The position numbers and the translations under genes are program-made. Shown here in pieces: positions 19,124 through 28,028 of a stretch of 53,484 nt of DNA. The notes under the pieces were generated by a model, which saw only the letters and a program-made list of their open reading frames with translations, was not told the DNA's origin and ran no database searches. Where the stretch lies: assembly GCF_014145505.1 (NCBI RefSeq), contig NZ_JACIUZ010000038.1:1-53484 (forward strand), given 5' to 3'. Origin of the DNA: Limosilactobacillus fastidiosus (GTDB lineage Bacteria; Bacillota; Bacilli; Lactobacillales; Lactobacillaceae). Every line of letters starts with the position of its first letter. Position 1 is the stretch's first letter.

Positions 19124-19164
19124 ACGGTAGCAGGTGGCCCTAGAGCGGTACCTGTTACCGTTTT
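19124..19164 (+). terminator. Hairpin between secA and prfB
   Basis: ACGGTAGCAGGT (19124-19135) pairs with ACCTGTTACCGT (19150-19161), one G-T wobble, followed by TTTT. It could end secA transcription partially; no clear promoter was found between it and prfB, so readthrough is likely. Confidence 0.7.
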
Positions 19165-19188
19165 GATTTAATAAATGGAGGAATCATT

Positions 19189-20305
19189 TTGGAACTTAGT
19201 GAAGCAAAGAAAAAAGTAGAAGCAATGCAGCAAGAAGTTGCCCGCTTCGGGAGGTCTCTTTGACCTGGATGCGTTAGATGAAAGTATTGCGGAAAATGAA
19301 CAAAAGATGACCGAACCTGGCTTTTGGGACGATAATGTTGCTGCGCAGAAAGTGATTAATGCTAATAATGAACTCAAGGATAAACGGGATACTTTCGTTA
19401 AATTACGGGATAATATCAGTAACTTACAAACGTCGATCGAATTACTTGAACTTGAACCTGATCCCGATCTCCAAAGTGAGCTTGAGAGCTCATTTATAGA
19501 AACCCAGAAGGAACTCGAACAATACCGACTTAACCAGTTACTTGATGGTGAATATGACGCTAGCAATGCAATTTTGGAAATTCACCCGGGTGCTGGAGGA
19601 ACAGAAGCACAAGATTGGGGGGCAATGCTCCTCAGAATGTATATTCGTTGGGGTGAACAACACGGCTTTAAAGTTGAAACTGCTAGTTATGAAGCTGGAG
19701 ATGAGGCTGGAATTAAGAGCGTTACCTTATTAATTAAGGGGCACAATGCTTTTGGCTACCTTCGAAGTGAAAAAGGAGTTCATCGTCTTGTCCGCATTTC
19801 ACCATTTGACGCAGCAGGACGCCGACATACTTCTTTTGCTTCGGTTGATGTAATGCCGGAACTCGATGAGAGTGTGAGCATTGATATTGACCCTTCAGAT
19901 CTCCGGGTTGATACTTTCCGTTCTAGCGGAGCTGGTGGTCAGCATATTAACAAAACTGAATCTGCAGTGCGGATTACTCATATTCCAACTGGAATTGTTA
20001 CTTCATCTCAGGCAGAACGGTCCCAATTGCAAAATCGGGTTACGGCGATGAATATGTTAAAATCCAAACTGTATGAATTAGAAGAAGAGAAGAAGGCTAA
20101 AAAACGGGCAGAAATTGAGGGAGAACAACTTGAAATTGGTTGGGGGTCTCAAATTCGCTCGTATGTGTTTCACCCGTATACTTTGGTGAAGGATAATCGA
20201 AGTGGTCATGAAACCCATAATGGACAAGCAGTGATGGACGGTGACTTAGACCCGTTCATTAACGCCTATCTTCAGTGGAAGCTCAGTCAAAAAAATCCTC
20301 AGTAA
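19189..20305 (+). CDS. prfB: Peptide chain release factor 2 (expressed by +1 frameshift)
   Basis: RF2 ends translation at UAA and UGA. The reading frame is 19189-19260 joined to 19262-20305, giving 371 residues. It starts with TTG eight bases after GGAGG. Codon 25 is an in-frame TGA (19261-19263) in the context CTT TGA C. After the shift the frame runs DLDALDESI onward. The anticodon-like tripeptide SPF is in VRISPFDAAGRR and the catalytic GGQ in SGAGGQHINKTES. The shift site is the standard autoregulatory one, so this is an intact gene. A strong secA-side hairpin precedes it. Confidence 0.97.
19249..19264 (+). promoter_or_regulatory. prfB programmed +1 frameshift site
   Basis: GGGAGG (19249-19254), three bases, then CTT TGA C (19258-19264). 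The internal Shine-Dalgarno three bases before CTT is the arrangement known in E. coli prfB. Scarce RF2 slows termination at TGA and favours the shift, so the level of RF2 controls its own synthesis. Confidence 0.95.
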
Positions 20306-20363
20306 ATCTAATTGCAGTTACTGGGAAAACACAGTAAGATTAAGCTATTAGGAGGGATGAAGT

Positions 20364-20690
20364 ATGTCAAAAAAGTTAACCCGATCTTATGATGATCGCT
20401 GGCTTGCTGGAGTCTTGAGTGGTTTAGCTAAGTATTTTAATACCAATCCAATTTACTTCCGGATCGCATACATTTTGTTTACCGTAATTACAGGAATTTT
20501 TCCTGGAGTCATTGTATACATTGTGTTGTGGGCAATTATTCCGCCAGATCCAGCACATCCCGGAATTGCTGGTTTGTTTAATGCATTCTCTGAATTAACG
20601 TCTACGTCACAAAAGACAAGGAATTCACGGGGACGGCGCCAATTAACAGATGTCGAAGAAAAAGATATTAAGAAGAACGGACGGTCATAG
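20364..20690 (+). CDS. PspC-domain membrane protein
   Basis: PspC domains occur in phage-shock and envelope-stress proteins. The 108-residue protein has the domain in residues 1-62 (LTRSYDDRWLAGVLSGLAKYF, then a membrane helix about 35-58 ending in IIPPDP). A short polar tail follows. AGGAGGGATGAAGT precedes the start. Its stop codon is directly followed by the ATG of the YvlD-like gene, so the two are translationally linked. PspC and YvlD-like proteins often sit together in Firmicutes. Confidence 0.88.
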   Translation: MSKKLTRSYDDRWLAGVLSGLAKYFNTNPIYFRIAYILFTVITGIFPGVIVYIVLWAIIPPDPAHPGIAGLFNAFSELTSTSQKTRNSRGRRQLTDVEEKDIKKNGRS

Positions 20691-21044
20691 ATGGAATTTA
20701 TCAAGCGTGTAATAATAGATACGGTTCTCTTTATTGCATTAGCCGGACTCTTTTCAAATACTGGGATGTTTTATGTCAATAGCGTTGGAGTTGCTTTGCT
20801 CGCAAGCCTTGTCTTAGCAGTATTAAATGTTTTAGTAAAGCCAATCCTATTGATACTATCGCTGCCCGTTAATGTGCTTACCTTAGGATTGTTTAGTATT
20901 GTGATTAACGCCTTGATGCTACAATTAACGTCATTTTTTGTTGGCTCGTTTTATTTTCACTTCTCATCCTTTGGCTCGGCAATGTTGATTGCAATTATTA
21001 TGTCAATTTGTAATGTGGTTATTTCTGATCACATTAATAATTAG
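20691..21044 (+). CDS. YvlD-like four-helix membrane protein (phage holin family 4)
   Basis: The 117-residue protein is almost entirely hydrophobic, with about four membrane helices (7-25, 29-49, 54-80 and 90-112). It contains the KPILLILSLPVNVLTLGLFS stretch typical of the family called phage holin family 4, which is chromosomal and not tied to phage lysis. Its start abuts the stop of the PspC-like gene, and hprK begins 17 bp after it, so it belongs to the same transcript. A role in envelope stress is inferred from context only. Confidence 0.85.
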   Translation: MEFIKRVIIDTVLFIALAGLFSNTGMFYVNSVGVALLASLVLAVLNVLVKPILLILSLPVNVLTLGLFSIVINALMLQLTSFFVGSFYFHFSSFGSAMLIAIIMSICNVVISDHINN

Positions 21045-21060
21045 TGAAGGAGTGAAAAAT

Positions 21061-22020
21061 TTGGCAGATCATGTTACCGTAAAAGAACTTGTTGATAATG
21101 TTCGTTTAAAAATTTTGCAAGGAGAGGAATACCTCCAACGCCCAATTACTACTAGTGATATTTCACGACCAGCCCTTGAATTTGCTGGCTACTTTAAGCA
21201 TTATCCTGCGATGCGGATCCAATTATTAGGAATTACCGAAACATCCTTTGCAAAGGACTTAACCCATGAGAAACGGGAGAAGTACTTAACGAAAATGTGT
21301 GCACCGCAAACGCCATGTTTTGTTATCTCAACCAACTTACCGATCCCTGAAGAATTACAGGTCGCTGCAAAGAATGCTAAAATTCCTATTCTGGGTACGC
21401 ACTTAACTTCTTCCCAGATCTTAAGTAACATGACATCTTATCTCCTAGGACGATTAGCACCCCGTCAATCACTTCACGGAGTTCTCGTGGATATTAACGG
21501 AGTTGGAGTATTAATTACTGGTGATTCGGGAGTCGGAAAGAGTGAAACTGCTCTTGAACTAGTACGGCGGGGACACCGCTTAGTTGCTGATGATCGGGTT
21601 GAGGTTTATGCCCGAGATGAACAAACCCTTGTTGGGACTGCACCAGCAATTTTGAAGCACTTAATGGAAATTCGGGGAATCGGAATTATTGATGTTTCAA
21701 CCCTTTATGGTACTGGAGCAATTATGCCGAGTGATGTTATAAACCTAATTGTTCACTTGGAAACTTGGACACCAGACGTTCAGTTTGATCGCTTAGGCGA
21801 TCGTGGCGATACCCAAACTATCCAAGGGGTAATTATTCCCAAGGTTTCTGTACCGGTTAAGACTGGACGAAATCTTGCAATTATCATTGAATCGGCCGCA
21901 ATGAACTACCGTGCCGAAACAATGGGTTATGATGCAACCAAGACCTTTGATGATAATCTAAATAGGTTAATCAAGCAAAACTCTGCACGTGATACAAAGG
22001 AAAAGCAAGATAATGATTAA
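21061..22020 (+). CDS. hprK: HPr kinase/phosphorylase
   Basis: HprK phosphorylates HPr on Ser46 in response to fructose bisphosphate and ATP, which allows CcpA to control catabolic genes; it also reverses the reaction. The 319-residue protein has the Walker A loop GDSGVGKSET (about residues 158-167) and the family signature LMEIRGIGIIDVSTLYG (about 201-217). The start is TTG at 21061, ten bases after AAGGAG; a longer frame from 20989 overlaps the previous gene and was rejected. The stop overlaps the lgt start. Confidence 0.96.
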   Translation: MADHVTVKELVDNVRLKILQGEEYLQRPITTSDISRPALEFAGYFKHYPAMRIQLLGITETSFAKDLTHEKREKYLTKMCAPQTPCFVISTNLPIPEELQVAAKNAKIPILGTHLTSSQILSNMTSYLLGRLAPRQSLHGVLVDINGVGVLITGDSGVGKSETALELVRRGHRLVADDRVEVYARDEQTLVGTAPAILKHLMEIRGIGIIDVSTLYGTGAIMPSDVINLIVHLETWTPDVQFDRLGDRGDTQTIQGVIIPKVSVPVKTGRNLAIIIESAAMNYRAETMGYDATKTFDDNLNRLIKQNSARDTKEKQDND

Positions 22021-22834
22021 TTTAGGTTTGACTACTCTGGCACTTAATCCAATCGCTTTTAATTTTGGTCCTATCCAGGTTCACTGGTATGGGATTATCA
22101 TTGCTACTGGAGTTGTTCTTGCATTGATTTTGTCAGTTCGTGAAGGCCGACGACGGGGAATTGATGAAGACTACTTTTATGATTACCTTTTATGGGCATT
22201 ACCGGTGGCAATCATTTGTGCACGTTTTTATTATGTTGCCTTTCAATGGCCATACTATTCTCAACATCCAGGAGAAATCATTGCAATCTGGGATGGTGGA
22301 ATTGCCATCTATGGAGCAATTATTGGTGGAGTCTTAACTCTTTACTTTTTCTGCCGAGCTCGGCAAATTTCAATGTGGACGATGATGGACGTAATTTCCC
22401 CAACACTAATTATGGCCCAAGGGATTGGCCGCTGGGGCAACTTTATGAATCAGGAAGCTTTCGGTACAATTACAACTCGAGCCGCTTTGGTTAGTCAACA
22501 TATTCCAGAATGGATTATTAATCAAATGTACATTGGAAACCACTATCGGGTACCAACATTCTTGTATGAATCCTTATGGGATTTAACCGGGTTTGTATTA
22601 TTACTTCTGTTACGTCACCGTCGTCACTTGTTTAAACGGGGCGAAGTTTTCTTGACTTATGTGATGTGGTATTCATTTGGTCGATTTTTTATTGAAGGAA
22701 TGCGGACAGATAGCTTAATGATTGGAAGCGTGATTCGAGTATCACAAGTACTATCATTAATCCTTTTCGTTGTGGCAGTAATTATCTTAATTGCTAGACG
22801 GCAACGGACAGGTCTTCCGTGGTATGTAAATTAA
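22013..22834 (+). CDS. lgt: Prolipoprotein diacylglyceryl transferase
   Basis: Lgt attaches diacylglycerol from phosphatidylglycerol to the lipobox cysteine of prolipoproteins. The 273-residue protein has about seven membrane segments and the family signature GRWGNFMNQEAFG (about residues 138-150). VHWYGIIIATG near the N terminus and GRFFIEGMRTDSL near the C terminus are also conserved. The start at 22013 overlaps the hprK stop by eight bases (ATGATTAA), indicating coupled translation. hprK-lgt-gpsA-galU is a conserved Lactobacillales order. Confidence 0.96.
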   Translation: MINLGLTTLALNPIAFNFGPIQVHWYGIIIATGVVLALILSVREGRRRGIDEDYFYDYLLWALPVAIICARFYYVAFQWPYYSQHPGEIIAIWDGGIAIYGAIIGGVLTLYFFCRARQISMWTMMDVISPTLIMAQGIGRWGNFMNQEAFGTITTRAALVSQHIPEWIINQMYIGNHYRVPTFLYESLWDLTGFVLLLLLRHRRHLFKRGEVFLTYVMWYSFGRFFIEGMRTDSLMIGSVIRVSQVLSLILFVVAVIILIARRQRTGLPWYVN

Positions 22835-22864
22835 TAATTTTATTTGTTATAAAGGAGAATGACT

Positions 22865-23881
22865 ATGGCTGAACAAATTGCAGTTTTAGGAGCAGGTTCA
22901 TGGGGAAGTACGCTAGCGAATATGCTAGTGGAAAATGGCCATAATGTTAAATTGTGGTCCCGTAATCAGGAACAAGTTGATCAATTGAATAATGAACACC
23001 TTAATCCCCACTATATGAAGGATTTTGTTTATTCCGATAAGTTAGTGGCAACTTCAGATATGGAGGAAGCTGTTAAGAATGCTGAAATTATTTTAATTGT
23101 TATCCCAACAAAGGGAATTCGACAGGTGGCAAGTCAACTTAATACAATTTTAGAAAAGAATCATCAGCGGCCACTAATCGTTCATGCAACTAAAGGACTA
23201 GAGCAAAATACATATAAGCGCCCCTCAGAGATGTTAATGGAGGAAATAAATGAAGAGAACCGTCAAGATATTGTAGTTCTCTCTGGGCCAAGCCATGCTG
23301 AAGATGTTGCAATTAAGGATATGACTGCTGTCACTGCTGCTTGTACTAACCTAAATGCTGCTTCACGGATTCAGAAAGTTTTCAGTAATAATTACTTCCG
23401 TGTTTACACTAACAATGACGTGATTGGTGCAGAATTTGGAGCGGCCTTAAAGAACATCATTGCAATCGGTGCGGGTGCTCTTCAGGGCCTTGGCTACCAT
23501 GACAATGCCCGAGCTGCTTTGATTACTCGGGGACTAGCTGAAATTCGTCGCCTTGGTGTAGCATTTGGTGCTAACCCAATGACTTTTATTGGCTTGTCAG
23601 GGGTTGGTGATCTTGTCGTAACTGCAACTAGTAAGAACTCACGGAATTGGCGGGCTGGTTACCAGTTAGGTCAAGGAAGAAAACTTGATGATGTAATAAA
23701 ACATATGGGAATGGTGATTGAAGGAGTATATACTGCTAAGGCCGCCCATGAATTAAGCTTAAAACGGCAAGTTAAGATGCCGATCACCGATGCATTATAC
23801 CGTGTTCTTTATGAGGGAGAGGACATTAAGAATGCAATTTCTCAACTAATGAGTCGAGATCTTACTTCAGAAATTGAATAA
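22865..23881 (+). CDS. gpsA: Glycerol-3-phosphate dehydrogenase [NAD(P)+]
   Basis: GpsA reduces dihydroxyacetone phosphate to sn-glycerol 3-phosphate for membrane lipids and teichoic acids. The 338-residue protein starts with the Rossmann loop VLGAGSWGSTLA. It carries VIPTKGIR, LSGPSHAEDVA and the catalytic lysine in ALKNIIAIGAG. The ATG at 22865 is seven bases after AAAGGAG; the ATG six bases upstream is too close to that site. It lies 30 bp after lgt in the same operon. Confidence 0.96.
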   Translation: MAEQIAVLGAGSWGSTLANMLVENGHNVKLWSRNQEQVDQLNNEHLNPHYMKDFVYSDKLVATSDMEEAVKNAEIILIVIPTKGIRQVASQLNTILEKNHQRPLIVHATKGLEQNTYKRPSEMLMEEINEENRQDIVVLSGPSHAEDVAIKDMTAVTAACTNLNAASRIQKVFSNNYFRVYTNNDVIGAEFGAALKNIIAIGAGALQGLGYHDNARAALITRGLAEIRRLGVAFGANPMTFIGLSGVGDLVVTATSKNSRNWRAGYQLGQGRKLDDVIKHMGMVIEGVYTAKAAHELSLKRQVKMPITDALYRVLYEGEDIKNAISQLMSRDLTSEIE

Positions 23882-23944
23882 TTATGGTAAAATGCTTACA
23901 GTAGAGATTGGGAATCAAAATTCTCGTGGAAAGGGTTTATTATT

Positions 23945-24859
23945 ATGAAACGCGTACGTAAAGCAATTATTCCTGCTGCTGGTTTGGGGACTCGTTTTCT
24001 TCCAGCAACAAAGGCATTAGCAAAGGAAATGCTGCCAATCGTTGATAAGCCAACGATTCAATTTATTGTTGAAGAAGCTCGCAAGTCAGGGATTGAAGAC
24101 ATTGTCGTTGTTGACGGCAAGAATAAGCGGTCAATTGAGGACCATTTCGATTCTAATCCAGAGCTGGAAGATAACTTAAGGGCCAAGCATAAGGATGAAA
24201 TGTTGAAGTTAGTTGAAGAAACTACTGACATTAACATTTACTTCATTCGGCAATCACATCCACGTGGCCTTGGAGATGCCGTCTTGACTGCTCGGGATTT
24301 CATTGGTGATGAACCATTTGTTGTAATGCTTGGTGATGATTTGAATAACATTAATAATGATGGTGAACCATTAACTAAGCAATTAATTGAAAGTTATGAA
24401 CAAACAGGGGCATCTACCCTTGCAGTTATGCGTGTACCACACGAAGATACCGCTAAGTATGGTGTTATTAACCCAAGTAAGGAAGTTACTCCAGGCCTCT
24501 TTAACGTTACAAGCTTTGTTGAAAAGCCTGAACCCAAGAAGGCACCAAGTGACTTGGCAATTATTGGTCGTTACGTCTTTACTCCAGAAATTTTTGATGT
24601 TTTAGCCAGGACTAAGCCTGGTAAGGGTGGCGAAATCCAGTTAACAGATGCAATTGATACCCTTAACCAAACTCAACGGGTTTTTGCTCGCCAATACATG
24701 GGTGACCGTTACGATGTTGGTAATAAGTTTGGTTGGGTTAAGACTAATATTGAATATGGTCTAAAGCATCCACAAGTTAAGGACGAATTACGTCAATACA
24801 TTAAAGATCTTGGTACCAAATTTACGGCTGAGGACGAAAAAATAGAAAGTAAACTATGA
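23945..24859 (+). CDS. galU: UTP-glucose-1-phosphate uridylyltransferase
   Basis: GalU makes UDP-glucose for glycolipids, teichoic-acid decoration and polysaccharide. The 304-residue protein has the nucleotide-binding [19 protein letters not shown] (about residues 12-30), the metal-binding GDD and [20 protein letters not shown]. The C-terminal [20 protein letters not shown] is also typical. The start lies seven bases after AAAGGG. It is the last gene of the hprK cluster. The stop codon overlaps a copy of the dispersed repeat, so the last codons may have come from the repeat. Phosphoglucomutase, which supplies its substrate, lies 1.3 kb downstream. Confidence 0.96.
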   Translation: MKRVRKAIIPAAGLGTRFLPATKALAKEMLPIVDKPTIQFIVEEARKSGIEDIVVVDGKNKRSIEDHFDSNPELEDNLRAKHKDEMLKLVEETTDINIYFIRQSHPRGLGDAVLTARDFIGDEPFVVMLGDDLNNINNDGEPLTKQLIESYEQTGASTLAVMRVPHEDTAKYGVINPSKEVTPGLFNVTSFVEKPEPKKAPSDLAIIGRYVFTPEIFDVLARTKPGKGGEIQLTDAIDTLNQTQRVFARQYMGDRYDVGNKFGWVKTNIEYGLKHPQVKDELRQYIKDLGTKFTAEDEKIESKL

Positions 24860-24910
24860 CGAACTAGTCACCGAGTACTTACTAAGGAGGTTCAGACGAT
24901 GATTGTTTAG
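24856..24910 (+). repeat. Dispersed intergenic repeat, copy 2 (after galU)
   Basis: This begins ATGACGAACTAG across the galU stop codon and continues with CGAGTACTTACTAAG and GATGATTG, matching the minus-strand copies at 2942-2872 and 36368-36297. It differs by a strong AAGGAGG (24884-24890) in front of a 3-codon frame ATG ATT GTT TAG (24899-24910). GTTCAGAC can pair with GTCTGGAC around that minigene. Confidence 0.65.
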
Positions 24911-24970
24911 TCTGGACAATTTAGACTGAGATGATGCTTTTGGTGAATGGCTTTTGACACGGTTGTATAT

Positions 24971-25011
24971 AAACTCCCGATTAGATGCTTCTAGCATCTA
25001 ATCGGGAGTTT
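24971..25011. terminator. Long perfect hairpin between galU and trxB
   Basis: Arms 24971-24988 and 24994-25011 are perfectly complementary over 18 bases with loop TTCTA. The following TTTGCTGTTTCT is T-rich but interrupted. It is probably the terminator of the hprK-galU transcript. Confidence 0.75.
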
Positions 25012-25090
25012 GCTGTTTCTAGATGATAGACAATAGTGAGGAAACAAGTTATTATGATTAGGAATTAATTGTACTAAGGAGGGTCTTTAA

Positions 25091-26023
25091 ATGGCTAATA
25101 AGGACCATTATGATGTAGTAGTAATCGGTGCTGGTCCAGGGGGGATGACAGCTGCTATGTACGCCTCACGGGCTAATTTATCCGTCTTGATGCTTGATCG
25201 GGGAATCTATGGTGGTAATTTAAATAACACCGCAACCATCGAAAATTATACTGGTTTTAAGAGTATTAAGGGCCCTGAGCTAGCTCAACAAATGTTTGAT
25301 GGCTCAACCCAATTTGGAGCTGAATATGCTTACGGAACTGTCACGAAGATTGAGGTTAACGATGACAAGACTAGGACTGTTTTTACCGATATGGACGATC
25401 AGTTTATTGCCAAGGCCATCGTAATTGCAACTGGTTCTGAACAGCGTCACTTGGATGTGCCTGGTGAAGATGAATTTAGTGGCCGGGGAGTTTCATACTG
25501 TGCTGTTTGTGATGGAGCTTTCTTTAGGGATAGGCCACTTATTGTTGTTGGTGGTGGTGATTCTGCCGTTGAAGAGGGGTTGTATCTTGCTAATCTTGCT
25601 TCTCAAGTTACAGTATTAGTTCGGGGAGATAAACTTCGTGCTCAGCCACTCCTTCAGGATGAAGCAATGAAGAACGATAAAATGAAGTTTATCTTTAATA
25701 CTAGTGTAACGGAAATTGTTGGGGACGATGCTAAGGTTACTGGTGTTAAGACACATAATAATAAGACTGGTGAAGATGGTGAAATGCCAGCTGATGGGAT
25801 CTTTATTTACGTTGGTAATGTTCCGATGACTAAGCAGTTCGCTTCATTAGGAATCACTAATGGTGATGGCTGGATCAAGACAGATAACACAATGAAGACG
25901 AAGATCTCAGGAATTTTTGCTGTTGGAGATGTCCGGGAAACACCGCTACGTCAAATAGCTACTGCTGTTGGTGATGGCTCAATTGCTGGTCAACAGGTTT
26001 ATCAATATATTCAATCATTATAA
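25091..26023 (+). CDS. trxB: Thioredoxin reductase
   Basis: TrxB passes electrons from NADPH through FAD to thioredoxin. The 310-residue protein has the FAD loop VIGAGPGGMTAAMYA (about residues 11-25), the redox-active pair CAVC (about 137-140), the NADPH loop VVGGGDSAVEE (about 153-163) and the C-terminal FAVGDVRE. AAGGAGGGTC precedes the ATG. It is commonly next to this cell-envelope cluster in lactobacilli. A terminator follows at 26032-26062. Confidence 0.96.
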   Translation: MANKDHYDVVVIGAGPGGMTAAMYASRANLSVLMLDRGIYGGNLNNTATIENYTGFKSIKGPELAQQMFDGSTQFGAEYAYGTVTKIEVNDDKTRTVFTDMDDQFIAKAIVIATGSEQRHLDVPGEDEFSGRGVSYCAVCDGAFFRDRPLIVVGGGDSAVEEGLYLANLASQVTVLVRGDKLRAQPLLQDEAMKNDKMKFIFNTSVTEIVGDDAKVTGVKTHNNKTGEDGEMPADGIFIYVGNVPMTKQFASLGITNGDGWIKTDNTMKTKISGIFAVGDVRETPLRQIATAVGDGSIAGQQVYQYIQSL

Positions 26024-26031
26024 TAACTATG

Positions 26032-26062
26032 AGGACGAGGCAGTGTTTGCCTGGTCCTTTTT
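26032..26062 (+). terminator. trxB terminator
   Basis: AGGAC...GGCA (26032-26042) pairs with TGCC...GTCCT (26047-26058), followed by TTTTT to 26062. Confidence 0.8.
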
Positions 26063-26167
26063 AATACTTCTAGTAAAACTTTAGTAAAACAACAAAGTAA
26101 ACGAACACAGCTAGCTTATAATGAGTTATACTGGTAGCAGATTATGAGATACAAAGGAGCAATTTTG

Positions 26168-27895
26168 ATGAGCTGGAAAGATACTTACCAAGTTTGGAAA
26201 GAACGGACTGATCTCGAACCAAACTTGAAAAAAGAATTAGATGCAATGCATGATGATAAGGAAATTGAGGATGCATTTTACGCACCAATGTCTTTTGGTA
26301 CTGCCGGAATGCGGGGACTGATGGGCCCTGGTATTAACCGGATGAACGTTTACACCGTTCGCCAAGCAACTGAAGGTTTAGCAACGTTGATGGATTCCTT
26401 AGGTGATGAAATTAAGAACCGTGGTGTTGCAATTAGTTATGATTCACGTCACAATTCACGCCAATTTGCCCATGATTCAGCACGGGTATTAGGGGCTCAC
26501 GGAATTAAGGTATACATTTACGATAATTTACGGCCAACACCAGAATTGTCATTTGCCGTTCGTCACTTGCATACCTATGCTGGAATTATGATTACAGCTA
26601 GTCATAACCCAAAGGAATATAACGGTTACAAGATCTATGGTGAAGATGGTGGACAAATGCCACCAAAGGAATCAGACATGATGACTGGCTATATCCGGAA
26701 GATTACCGATATTTTTGACATCAAATTAGCTGACGAACAAGAAATGTTAGACAATGGGATCGAAACGATCATCGGTGAAGATGTTGATGCCGCATACTTA
26801 GCTAACGCAAAGAGTGTCACTGTTAACCCTGAACTTGCTAAAGAATACGGTAAGAACATGAAATTTGTCTTCACCCCATTATGTGGTACTGGACGGATGC
26901 TTGGTGAACGGGCATTACGTCAAGCTGGCTTCACTAACTTCACTATTGAACCTACAGAAGCCCAACCAAATGGTGATTTTCCCGGTTTGGAACACCCTAA
27001 CCCAGAATTCCCAGAAGCATTTGTTCGTTCAATTAAGTTAGGAAAAGAAATTGATGCGGATGTTTTAATTGCTACTGACCCAGATGCCGACCGTCTTGGT
27101 TGTGCGGTTCGCCAACCAAATGGTGAATACCAATTATTGACTGGTAACCAAATTGCATCAATTATGTTGGCTTACATCCTTGAAGCTCACAAGCAAGCAG
27201 GAACCTTACCAAAGAATGCAGCAGCTGTAAAGTCAATTGTTTCAACCAATTTTGCCACTAAAATTGCTGAAAGTTACGGTGTGAAAATGATTAATGTCCT
27301 AACTGGTTTCAAGTGGATTGCTGATCAAATCCACCAATATGAAACTGGTAAGGCTGATCACACCTTCATGTTCGGCTTTGAAGAAAGTTATGGTTACCTC
27401 ATAAAACCGTTTGTTCGTGATAAGGATGCTATTCAATCATTGACACTCCTCGCTGAGGTTGCTACTTACTACAGAAGTCGGAACATGACATTGTATGATG
27501 GCCTTCAAGAATTATTCAAGAAGTACGGCTACTTCCGTGAAAAGACGGTTGCTAACATGTACTCAGGCGTTGATGGTCCAGCTAAGATTCAAGCCTTAAT
27601 GAAGAAGTTCCGTGAAGAAGCACCGACTGAATTCGCTGGTCATAAGGTAATTGTTACTGAAGACTTCTCTAAGGGAACCAAGACTACTGCTGATGGCCAA
27701 GTTAGTGAATTGGGAATCCCTGAGTCTAATGTTCTTCGTTACCTCCTTGATGATGAAACCTGGATTGCTATTCGTCCATCTGGTACTGAACCAAAGCTGA
27801 AGTTCTACATTGGTACCAGTGCACCATCACTCGATGAAGCCAACACCAAGCTTGCTTCCTTTGAAAAAGCATTAAAGGAATTTGTGGAGGAATAA
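26168..27895 (+). CDS. pgm: Phosphoglucomutase (alpha-phosphohexomutase)
   Basis: The enzyme interconverts glucose 6-phosphate and glucose 1-phosphate (some relatives also use mannose phosphates) and so feeds GalU. The 575-residue protein has the phosphoserine loop TASHNPKEYNGYK (about residues 143-155), the magnesium loop DPDADRLG (about 305) and the sugar loop GFEESYGYL (about 404). The phosphate-binding RPSGTEPK lies near 533. Size and motifs match the PgcA-type long form. The ATG at 26168 follows AAAGGAGCAATTTTG; an upstream in-frame ATG at 26144 has no site. TATAAT at 26117-26122 is a likely -10. Confidence 0.94.
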   Translation: MSWKDTYQVWKERTDLEPNLKKELDAMHDDKEIEDAFYAPMSFGTAGMRGLMGPGINRMNVYTVRQATEGLATLMDSLGDEIKNRGVAISYDSRHNSRQFAHDSARVLGAHGIKVYIYDNLRPTPELSFAVRHLHTYAGIMITASHNPKEYNGYKIYGEDGGQMPPKESDMMTGYIRKITDIFDIKLADEQEMLDNGIETIIGEDVDAAYLANAKSVTVNPELAKEYGKNMKFVFTPLCGTGRMLGERALRQAGFTNFTIEPTEAQPNGDFPGLEHPNPEFPEAFVRSIKLGKEIDADVLIATDPDADRLGCAVRQPNGEYQLLTGNQIASIMLAYILEAHKQAGTLPKNAAAVKSIVSTNFATKIAESYGVKMINVLTGFKWIADQIHQYETGKADHTFMFGFEESYGYLIKPFVRDKDAIQSLTLLAEVATYYRSRNMTLYDGLQELFKKYGYFREKTVANMYSGVDGPAKIQALMKKFREEAPTEFAGHKVIVTEDFSKGTKTTADGQVSELGIPESNVLRYLLDDETWIAIRPSGTEPKLKFYIGTSAPSLDEANTKLASFEKALKEFVEE

Positions 27896-27898
27896 TAA

Positions 27899-27960
27899 GA
27901 GTGTGAGGCAGCAAGTCCCTGACGAACACATTTTGACTGTGTTGCAGTAGAAAAATGCTA
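27899..27960 (+). repeat. Post-stop sequence related to the dispersed repeat
   Basis: Immediately after the pgm stop, GAGTGTGAGGCAGCAAG and TGACGAAC resemble the start of the repeat after proB. A similar GAGTGTGTGAGCCAGCGAAG follows smpB at 53255. Both are followed by terminators. The likeness is short, and common origin is not proven. Confidence 0.4.
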
Positions 27961-27983
27961 ACACTAGCAAAAACTAATGAACA

Positions 27984-28023
27984 AAAAAGACGTCTCAAAC
28001 ATTATCGTTTGGGACGTCTTTTT
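27984..28023. terminator. Bidirectional terminator between pgm and the LTA-synthase-like gene
   Basis: Arms 27984-28000 and 28007-28023 pair over 17 bases with one G-T wobble. A-run on the left and T-run on the right make it work for both converging genes. Confidence 0.92.
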
Positions 28024-28028
28024 AGCTT

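Noticed and set aside
19189-19263. prfB as a broken gene because of the in-frame TGA
   Set aside because: The context is the standard programmed +1 site and the frame continues perfectly after it.
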